From contig CAJFPI010000177.1 in NCBI GenBank assembly GCA_904398675.1, positions 1-5,261 of the forward strand: 5,261 nucleotides of DNA, read 5' to 3'. The stretch is from an uncultured Oscillospiraceae bacterium. GTDB taxonomy: Bacteria > Bacillota > Clostridia > Oscillospirales > Oscillospiraceae. Below the pieces are notes generated by a model. The model was given only the letters and a program-made list of their open reading frames with translations, had not been told where the DNA came from and searched no databases. Positions 1-4,332 of the stretch are shown piece by piece. The first letter of the stretch is position 1, and each line of letters begins with the position of its first letter. The position numbers and the translations under genes are program-made.

Positions 1-225
1 AGTCGGTAATACCGTCGGCATTGGGGCCGTAGTCCGTGTCATCGTAGTCGGTCACCCCATCCGCGTTGGGGCCATAGTCCGTGTCGTCGTAGTCGGTAAT
101 ACCGTCGGCATTGGGGCCGTAGTCCGTGTCATCGTAGTCGGTCACCCCGTCCGCATTGGGGCCGTAGTCCGTGTCATCGTAGTCGGTCACCCCGTCCGCG
201 TTGGGGCCATAGTCCGTGTCATCGT
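1..225 (-). repeat. 45-bp in-frame tandem repeat array in the lipoprotein gene (5 units visible)
   Basis: Five head-to-tail 45-bp units lie at 1-45, 46-90, 91-135, 136-180 and 181-225. Units 1 and 3 are identical, and the others differ at only a few positions. Each encodes DDTDYGPNADG(V/I)TDY on the minus strand, with 5 Asp in 15 residues. Reading frame is kept because 45 is a multiple of three, so copy number can change without breaking the gene. The array continues past the left edge, so its full length is unknown. Confidence 0.97.
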
Positions 226-949
226 AGTCCTGATATTCAGCGTCCATCTCGGTAACCTTACCGGTAACGGCGTTCACCTCGTACTCATACTCCACACCGT
301 CCATGACGAACTCCACCTCGAACTCCCCGTCGTCCAAGTCGTACTCCTTTTCCACGAACTGGATGTCATCCCGGCCCAGCTGAGTGGAGAGAATGTTCTG
401 GGCAGCTGCGGCATTGATATAGCCCCTATCCCCATAGGTATCATCGTAGTCGTCCCCGTCCAGGGCCACAGTCTGAGATCCGATCTGGTCGGCCTCTACC
501 ACCAGGCGGACGGCTTCCGCCAATTCATTCAGAAACTGATCCGACGGATAGGCAGAACCCCGCTCCAGCTTTAGGACAATATTTTTCTCATGGCCGTCAA
601 TGGTGGCGTCGAAGTAGCCGCCGGCGTTGATCTCATCCACCAGCTCACCGATGACCGCGGAGCAGGCCCTGCCCTCATAGCCGGTATAGGATGCCAGGAC
701 CGACCGGCCGTCGTCGTTGAGGGCGTTCAAAGCCACCACATTGCCCGACTTGTCATAGTCGATCTCAATTTCTGGGTTTACGCTCAGCAGCACGGTCCCC
801 ACGCTGCCGTTGGCCGTCTCCGGAAGGGCGGCGGTGCTGCCGGCGCTCTCGGATGCCGCAGCCCTTCCGGCTCCGTCTCCGCAGGCGGTCAGGGCCAGAG
901 CGATGGTCAGGGCAAGCCCGAACCGTTTGGGAGTAACATTCTTTTTCAT
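1..949 (-). CDS. Lipoprotein with RsgI-like domain, PepSY-like domain and 15-residue acidic tandem repeats (3' end beyond window)
   Basis: The ATG at 949-947 follows a GAGGTGA ribosome binding site at good spacing. 316 complete codons are visible without a stop, so the C-terminus lies off the left edge. Residues 1-23 are a lipoprotein signal peptide (basic start, hydrophobic core, lipobox LTAC with Cys23), so the protein should be anchored on the outer face of the membrane. Residues about 50-150 resemble the extracytoplasmic middle domain of the neighbouring RsgI protein: SVNPEIEI against its QINPDVEM, VVALNALNDDG against VLALEGLNADG, and a shared GELV/NELV segment. The Asn58-Pro59 pair matches the RsgI autocleavage motif. 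Residues about 177-238 look PepSY-like (an AAAAQ helix, then FEVEFVMDGVEYEYEV, then TGKV). From about residue 242, 15-residue repeats DDTDYGPNADGVTDY run to the edge. It is the third gene in the sigI-rsgI direction, 178 nt behind rsgI, with its own SigI-like promoter. I know no named function. Likely a surface sensor, decoy or envelope-binding protein; this is inference. Confidence 0.88.
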   Translation of the reverse strand, partial: MKKNVTPKRFGLALTIALALTACGDGAGRAAASESAGSTAALPETANGSVGTVLLSVNPEIEIDYDKSGNVVALNALNDDGRSVLASYTGYEGRACSAVIGELVDEINAGGYFDATIDGHEKNIVLKLERGSAYPSDQFLNELAEAVRLVVEADQIGSQTVALDGDDYDDTYGDRGYINAAAAQNILSTQLGRDDIQFVEKEYDLDDGEFEVEFVMDGVEYEYEVNAVTGKVTEMDAEYQDYDDTDYGPNADGVTDYDDTDYGPNADGVTDYDDTDYGPNADGITDYDDTDYGPNADGVTDYDDTDYGPNADGITD

Positions 950-997
950 ATTGCTCACCTCAAAATACAGTTTGTTTTGTGTTCTCTGTTCCTAGAT

Positions 998-1025
998 TAC
1001 GAAGCCGCTGTCTGAAAAACGGGGT
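998..1025 (-). promoter_or_regulatory. Candidate SigI-type promoter of the lipoprotein gene
   Basis: On the minus strand, ACCCC (1025-1021) is followed after exactly 19 nt by CGTA (1001-998), in the context TCGTAATCT. SigI-type sigma factors are known to use a C-rich -35 of the ACCCC kind and a CGAA/CGTA-like -10. The same spacing and a nearly identical -10 context occur in front of sigI. It would give a leader of roughly 40 nt before the ATG at 949. The call rests on pattern only. Confidence 0.5.
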
Positions 1026-1127
1026 CTTTTGAAAAAAGTTTTCCCTTTGGCTTACATGGGGAGAATACGGACTTCCACCCGGAAAACCGGGGCCTCCGCG
1101 AAATTTTTTTGGATTTTTTGCCGCCGG

Positions 1128-2024
1128 TCAATCGTCATCGCCGTCATCCCAGTCGTCGTCATAATCGGTATCCTGGTCCCCGCCGTCCTCCCGATCCTCA
1201 TAATCCGTCACGCCGTCGGTGTAAGGCCCATAGTCCGTGTCGTCATAGTCGGTCACCCCGTCGGCGTTGGGGCCGTAGTCCGTGTCGTCGTAGTTGGTCA
1301 CCCCGTCCCCGTTGGGGCCGTAATCCGTGTCATTGTAGTCGGTGACACCGTCCGCGCCGGGGCCGTAGTCCGTGTCGTCATCGGCCGGAGCGGGTGTGGG
1401 GGGTGTCACCGGAATGATCACCTGTGTGGAATCACTCTGAGGGGACGTGTCCGCGGGGACCGCTCCTCCTCCCAGCTGGATCATTATGGTCTCACCGTAC
1501 CGCTCCTTTAGCTGAGCTTGGACCTGGGCCTCCTCCCGGGCCTGCCAGTCCGCATCTGAGCTGCTGACTGTAATGGAGATGGTGTCGCCGTCGGAGAGGT
1601 AGCCCATGGCAATGGCCCGCTCCACCAGCTCGTTGGCGGCGGTCTCCCGGTCCTTCCCCCGGCAGGAATATCCTTCGATCAGGTCCTCGCCGTCGGCGTT
1701 GAGCCCCTCCAGAGCCAGCACCCGGTCGGTGCGGCTGACCGTCATCTCTACATCGGGATTGATTTGGATGCGCAGGGTACCATAGGCTGTGTAGTTGGGC
1801 TGGTAATAGCCGAAGAACGCCAGGCAGAAACAGGCGGCCGCAGCCGCCAGGCCGGACAGAGGCCTCCAAATGGCGGGAGTCTTTGCCTTTGGCCGTTGGA
1901 GTTCTATGACACTCTGGACGGTATCTCCCACCTGGTAGTGCAGATTGGCCGTCTTGAGAAAGCGGCCCTCTTCATCCAGCACCACCGCATAAGCCGGGTG
2001 TACCTCCATCACCAGGTATTTCAC
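1128..2024 (-). CDS. rsgI: RsgI-type membrane anti-sigma-I factor with acidic repeat tail
   Basis: 298 residues from the GTG at 2024-2022. I chose this start because it has an AGGAGG 9 nt upstream, overlaps the sigI stop (GTGA, 4 nt), and begins directly at the conserved KYLVMEVHPAYAVVLDEEG segment. A longer frame to 2060 exists but lacks support. Residues 1-45 are the cytoplasmic RsgI N-domain that holds SigI. Residues about 56-74 form one membrane helix. Residues about 80-190 are outside the cell and carry Asn89-Pro90 (QINPDVEM), the position of self-cleavage in studied RsgI proteins, before intramembrane proteolysis releases the sigma factor. A Pro/Thr-rich linker follows (PVTPPTPAPADD), then four 15-residue acidic repeats (about 214-274) and a very acidic end (DDDWDDGDDD). 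Clostridial RsgI proteins often end in carbohydrate-binding or enzyme domains; this one has only the repeat tail, so its signal is unclear. Family assignment is firm; the ligand is unknown. Confidence 0.9.
   Translation of the reverse strand: MKYLVMEVHPAYAVVLDEEGRFLKTANLHYQVGDTVQSVIELQRPKAKTPAIWRPLSGLAAAAACFCLAFFGYYQPNYTAYGTLRIQINPDVEMTVSRTDRVLALEGLNADGEDLIEGYSCRGKDRETAANELVERAIAMGYLSDGDTISITVSSSDADWQAREEAQVQAQLKERYGETIMIQLGGGAVPADTSPQSDSTQVIIPVTPPTPAPADDDTDYGPGADGVTDYNDTDYGPNGDGVTNYDDTDYGPNADGVTDYDDTDYGPYTDGVTDYEDREDGGDQDTDYDDDWDDGDDD
1202..1381 (-). repeat. 45-bp in-frame tandem repeat array in rsgI (4 units)
   Basis: Four 45-bp units lie at 1202-1246, 1247-1291, 1292-1336 and 1337-1381. 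They encode variants of DDTDYGPNADGVTDY (GPGADG, GPNGDG, GPNADG, GPYTDG). The 1247-1291 unit matches the lipoprotein unit at 181-225 in 42 of 45 bases. The outer units are more diverged than the inner ones. They lie on the same strand and in the same frame as the lipoprotein array. Confidence 0.96.
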
Positions 2025-2758
2025 TTCGCGCTCCCTCCTTTCGCCGGGAAAAGCTGACACAGATGTCCCCGGATGATCTCATAACCGTTGGTAAAGGCCA
2101 GCAGGATAGCCACCAAATACTTTCTGTGCCGCTCCAGCGTTTTTTTCTCCACACCGGAGCCGGCCGCCAGCTCATTGACGGGCAGACGGCCCGACTCCAC
2201 CAGCCGATCCAGCAGCTCCGGACGGGAACGGGCATAGGCCAGCACCCGGCGGCAGGCATCCAGCGTCCGTTCCTGTCTGGGGCAGTTGTCCGCCACATCA
2301 GCCAGGGTGAGACCGAGCCGGCCCAGCTGCTCACAGAACTCCCGGATCTCCTGTTGGCTTGCCGCGCGCATCTCGTAACCGGAAAGTTCATCCCGGATAT
2401 CCGGCAGAGTCTCCAGCATGGGGCTGTCCTCTCCATCTCCTTTGGGTGCATGCAGGGAGACCACATTCCCGTGCCGCTTTTCCGCCCGGTAGTAGTCCAC
2501 AAGCCGGTTTTTGATGGCCCTGGCCGCGTAGGGGAGAAAGGCCCCTCGACTCTTTTCATAGCCGAGCACGGCCTCATAAAAGGCCAGCATGGCGATGCTC
2601 AGTTCATCCTCATGGCCGTCCTCGGGAGATGTATGGATAAACTTCACCGTCTCGCTGCGAATAAACCCTATGTACTGTCCAATCAGGGTGTCCGCTGCCT
2701 CTGGGTCTGTCTTTGCCGCATATACCTGGCCCACGATGCTGTGTTCCGTCCCCACCAT
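2021..2758 (-). CDS. sigI: RNA polymerase sigma factor, SigI family
   Basis: 245 residues from the ATG at 2758-2756, which has GGAGG 8 nt upstream. Longer in-frame starts (GTG 2827, and two ATGs between) have no ribosome site or one too close to the start, and would overlap the candidate SigI promoter. Residues about 23-97 are sigma-70 region 2, which binds core RNA polymerase and the -10 element (LIGQYIGFIRSETVKF, DELSIAMLAFYEAVLGYE, FLPYAARAIKNRLVDYYR). The long C-terminal part is the SigI-specific domain, with GLTLADVADNCPRQERTLD at about 149-167 and a helix-turn-helix-like end (LPVNELAAGSGVEKKTLERH, then a hydrophobic helix) at about 192-229. There is no ordinary region 4, as expected for SigI. 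It overlaps rsgI by 4 nt, the usual sigma/anti-sigma pairing. It should be held at the membrane by RsgI until an outside signal triggers cleavage. Confidence 0.92.
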   Translation of the reverse strand: MVGTEHSIVGQVYAAKTDPEAADTLIGQYIGFIRSETVKFIHTSPEDGHEDELSIAMLAFYEAVLGYEKSRGAFLPYAARAIKNRLVDYYRAEKRHGNVVSLHAPKGDGEDSPMLETLPDIRDELSGYEMRAASQQEIREFCEQLGRLGLTLADVADNCPRQERTLDACRRVLAYARSRPELLDRLVESGRLPVNELAAGSGVEKKTLERHRKYLVAILLAFTNGYEIIRGHLCQLFPAKGGSAK

Positions 2759-2790
2759 ATCAATTTCCTCCATCCCCTCCGGGAGAAGAA

Positions 2791-2819
2791 TACGATCCAT
2801 CCTCCGGATTTTCGGGGGT
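2791..2819 (-). promoter_or_regulatory. Candidate SigI-type (autoregulatory) promoter of sigI-rsgI
   Basis: On the minus strand, ACCCCC (2819-2814) is followed after 19 nt by CGTA (2794-2791), in the context TCGTATTCT. Transcription would begin near 2786 and leave a short leader containing only the GGAGG that serves the ATG at 2758, which fits the chosen start. The lipoprotein gene has the same element with the same spacing. SigI genes are known to be autoregulated in other Firmicutes. Confidence 0.5.
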
Positions 2820-2850
2820 GTTTCCACAGAATTTCAGGGTAAAATTACCT

Positions 2851-2859
2851 ATTTTAGCA
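2851..2859 (-). promoter_or_regulatory. Extended -10 (SigA-type) promoter candidate upstream of sigI
   Basis: TGCTAAAAT on the minus strand matches an extended -10 (TGn plus TAAAAT, 5 of 6 to TATAAT). No good -35 lies 17 nt upstream, which is common for extended -10 promoters. It could supply basal sigI transcription with a leader of about 85 nt. The same 11 bases TGCTAAAATAG occur in front of the tetR-type gene. Confidence 0.4.
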
Positions 2860-2924
2860 GTTTAGCAAAATACGAAAACGACTGCGACCCAAGAAATGTC
2901 AATTTTGGGTAAAAAGTATGTAAA

Positions 2925-3010
2925 GTGCTGGGCGCTTGCCTGTACTTTATAGGGCGGTTACGCCTGCCCGCAGCGCTCATTTTATGCCGCGGCCCTATAT
3001 ACTCCAGCAC
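2925..3010. other. Nested inverted repeats, possible structured RNA or DNA element
   Basis: Three nested pairings share one axis: GTGCTGG (2925-2931) with CCAGCAC (3004-3010), GTA (2942-2944) with TAC (3000-3002), and TATAGGGC (2948-2955) with GCCCTATA (2992-2999), all perfect. A competing fold pairs GCGCT (2932-2936) with AGCGC (2972-2976) and GGGCGG (2952-2957) with CCTGCCC (2963-2969, one bulge). I match it to no known riboswitch or small RNA class, and the transcribed strand is not clear. It lies upstream of sigI on the minus strand. Confidence 0.4.
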
Positions 3011-3016
3011 CTCCTC

Positions 3017-3046
3017 AAAAAAACAGGGACCCAGTTCGGGTCCCTG
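3017..3046 (-). terminator. Rho-independent terminator, leftward
   Basis: A perfect 9-bp stem CAGGGACCC (3024-3032) / GGGTCCCTG (3038-3046) with loop AGTTC is followed on the minus strand by seven T (complement of 3017-3023). No T run follows on the plus strand. It most likely ends the transcript of the TetR-type gene, 161 nt after its stop, and insulates the sigI region from it. Confidence 0.85.
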
Positions 3047-3207
3047 TCTCAATGACGCCGGATATGGCAGCAGCCATCCGCCCCCTATGCTCCAGATGGG
3101 AAACGGCTTCGTAGCCTCTCAGCCTCCCCCAGAACGATAAACGGCGGACACACCCCTCCCGGCCGCTGCTAACCTGACGGTCGACCGCGGCAATCTGCCC
3201 CTTCTTT

Positions 3208-3828
3208 TTACAGCTCCTCCCTGCGGCCTTGTCCCGCTGCGGGGTGTCTTTCTGCCAGCCGCAGGGCTGCGCCTCGAACATGATCCCGCAGCAGCTGATC
3301 TACAAACTGGATCAGCTCTTCCGGGGTTTCTTGGATCTCACCCAGCAGCCAGTCCTCCATCATACTCACCAGCGCTCCAACATAGACCTCTGTCAGCAGG
3401 GCCACTTCCCGGTCACTGGCTTGATATTGCAGCTCTGCGGCGATTTGCAAAACCGTATCCTGTATGATCGCCCGAACATCGGTCTGGAAAAACCGCTTCA
3501 GATGCTCCCGGCTTATGGAGTGCAAAGCGCACAGGCAGACCGCCCGGTTCTCCTGAAGATACTGGAAGAGCTGGAGCAATCCGTCCTGCCACAGCATAAC
3601 TCCCTCATGCTCCCGCAGCAGAGCCACAGCTTCCTGGTCAAATATCCAGCGCACCGCATCGTATATGTCCTCAAAATGGTAGTAAAAATGCTGCCGGGCC
3701 ATGCCGCAGGCGTGCATGATCTCTGCCACAGTGATTTTATTCAAAGGCTTTTGCGCCATCAGGCTTTTCAGCGCGGCACAGATCTCCCGCTTGGCAGCCT
3801 CGCTGGCCTCATAAGTCCGTTTCTTCAT
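3208..3828 (-). CDS. TetR/AcrR-family transcriptional regulator (DhaS-like C-terminal domain)
   Basis: 206 residues, a normal TetR length. The ATG at 3828-3826 has GAGG 7 nt upstream. The N-terminal DNA-binding domain covers residues about 8-60: an AAKREICAALKSLMAQKPLN helix, then the helix-turn-helix ITVAEIMHACGMARQHFYYHF, followed by DIYDAVRWIF. The C-terminal ligand and dimer domain ends in a pattern like the DhaS-type TetR group (ALVSMMEDWLLGEIQETPEE, then LIQFVDQLL). The protein ends in a charged Arg/Glu-rich tail. The gene is divergent from the small protein and MMPL exporter genes, the usual arrangement for a repressor of an exporter. A palindrome between them is the likely operator. 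It is followed by a long 3' region and a strong terminator. The inducer cannot be told from sequence. Confidence 0.93.
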   Translation of the reverse strand: MKKRTYEASEAAKREICAALKSLMAQKPLNKITVAEIMHACGMARQHFYYHFEDIYDAVRWIFDQEAVALLREHEGVMLWQDGLLQLFQYLQENRAVCLCALHSISREHLKRFFQTDVRAIIQDTVLQIAAELQYQASDREVALLTEVYVGALVSMMEDWLLGEIQETPEELIQFVDQLLRDHVRGAALRLAERHPAAGQGRREEL

Positions 3829-3867
3829 TTCAATTCCTCACGAGCCCTTCTCTCAGGCGTTTCTTCT

Positions 3868-3876
3868 ATTTTAGCA
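3868..3876 (-). promoter_or_regulatory. Extended -10 promoter of the TetR-type gene
   Basis: TGCTAAAAT on the minus strand, about 40 nt before the ATG, reads as an extended -10 (TGC plus TAAAAT). The -35 region is weak. The leader would be about 30 nt and contains the GAGG ribosome site. Confidence 0.5.
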
Positions 3877-3915
3877 CAGGGTGGGGAGCAATCCTAGATG
3901 CAGAATGGGAGCAAG

Positions 3916-3931
3916 TGTCAGAAATCTGACA
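3916..3931. promoter_or_regulatory. Palindromic candidate TetR operator
   Basis: TGTCAGAAATCTGACA has two perfect 7-bp arms (TGTCAGA/TCTGACA) around a 2-bp centre, a size and symmetry typical for TetR dimers. It is the strongest dyad in the 183-nt divergent region. It lies 20 nt upstream of the candidate rightward -35 and about 40 nt upstream of the leftward -10, so it could serve both sides. Binding is inferred. Confidence 0.65.
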
Positions 3932-3950
3932 TTCACCCCCATTGTGCACC

Positions 3951-3979
3951 TTGCATTTCCCCGCCTGATTTTTTATGCT
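3951..3979 (+). promoter_or_regulatory. Candidate promoter of the small protein-MMPL operon
   Basis: TTGCAT (3951-3956) and TATGCT (3974-3979) are separated by 17 nt, giving a partial SigA-type match (3 of 6 and 4 of 6). A start near 3986 would leave a leader of about 25 nt before the ATG at 4012. The match is modest, but position and spacing fit. Confidence 0.4.
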
Positions 3980-4011
3980 GAAAGAAACCAAATGGAAAGG
4001 TGTGCGGCGCT

Positions 4012-4332
4012 ATGACGGAGCGGTACCAAGTCACGATCCAGAGCCAGATGGGCCCGCGGGAGGGCGTTCTGACCCTCAGCTATCAGGGAAGCTATGTCAC
4101 TGGCTCGCTGGATCTGGTGGGCTATGTCAACACAATTCAGGGCGTGCAGGCGGAGGATGGGACGCTTCATCTTTTCCATCCAATCCAGACCATAGTGAGT
4201 ACCATCCCCTGCGAGACCGTTCTGAACCTACAGGCGGGGAACCTGCGGGGCACATCCACCTCAAAATCCGCCCGGATGCGGTGGAAGGGCACTCTCATCC
4301 ATCCAGAAACCCAGGAGGAATCGGAACTGTGA
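4012..4332 (+). CDS. Small beta-rich protein of unknown function, first gene of the MMPL operon
   Basis: 106 residues from the ATG at 4012, preceded by AAGGTG about 9 nt upstream. A GTG at 4000 in the same frame is less well placed. The sequence alternates polar and hydrophobic residues with frequent Gly (YQVTIQSQMGPREGVLTL, GSYVTGSLDLVGYVNTIQGV, DGTLHLFHPIQTIVSTI, VLNLQAGNLRGTSTSKSARM), which suggests an all-beta sheet or small barrel. No signal peptide or membrane helix is visible, so it is probably cytoplasmic. The pattern resembles a small conserved family seen in Clostridia that I cannot name. Its stop overlaps the MMPL start by 4 nt, so translation is likely coupled and the two proteins probably act together. 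It lies downstream of the candidate TetR operator. A role in binding a substrate or lipid for the exporter is a guess. Confidence 0.8.
   Translation: MTERYQVTIQSQMGPREGVLTLSYQGSYVTGSLDLVGYVNTIQGVQAEDGTLHLFHPIQTIVSTIPCETVLNLQAGNLRGTSTSKSARMRWKGTLIHPETQEESEL

Larger units (their letters stand above)
2759..3207. other. 449-nt gene-free region between sigI and the TetR-type gene
   Basis: No convincing gene is seen here. Short frames that cross it run through the terminator hairpin, lack ribosome sites and have no recognisable protein features. From left to right it holds the sigI leader and its two promoter candidates (2791-2859), an imperfect dyad with arms ACCCAA/TTGGGT (2887-2910), a nested inverted-repeat block (2925-3010), a leftward intrinsic terminator (3017-3046), and about 160 nt of likely 3' untranslated region of the TetR-type gene containing small hairpins (for example around 3060-3079 and 3106-3117). 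Confidence 0.7.

Noticed and set aside
1..225. Regular 45-bp array as a CRISPR array
   Set aside because: Units are head to tail without variable spacers, stay in one open frame and encode a repeated peptide; no cas genes are nearby.
1079..1093. CCCGG-AAAA-CCGGG hairpin after rsgI as a terminator
   Set aside because: The stem is only 5 bp and no T run follows directly on the minus strand, so a terminator for rsgI is not supported.
1029..1511. Rightward frame coding a Val/Arg/Gly-rich repeat protein
   Set aside because: It is the antisense reading of the rsgI repeat array, with no ribosome site; rsgI on the other strand has clear family features.
2022..2060. Longer rsgI start at GTG 2060
   Set aside because: The extra 12 residues overlap sigI and are unlike RsgI N-termini; the GTG at 2024 has AGGAGG and a 4-nt overlap with the sigI stop.
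2756..2827. Longer sigI start at GTG 2827
   Set aside because: It has no ribosome site and would place the candidate SigI promoter inside the coding region; the ATG at 2758 has GGAGG at ideal spacing.
2063..2842. Rightward frame of 259 residues
   Set aside because: It is antisense to sigI, which has clear sigma region 2 and SigI C-terminal motifs.
3015..3281. Leftward frame of 88 residues behind the TetR-type gene
   Set aside because: It overlaps the TetR-type gene end, runs through the terminator hairpin and has no recognisable features.
3229..3897. Rightward frame of 222 residues
   Set aside because: It is antisense to the well-supported TetR-type gene and shows no family features.
3935..3940. 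ACCCCC as a third SigI-type -35, rightward
   Set aside because: No CGTA or CGAA follows at the 19-nt spacing seen in the other two sites.
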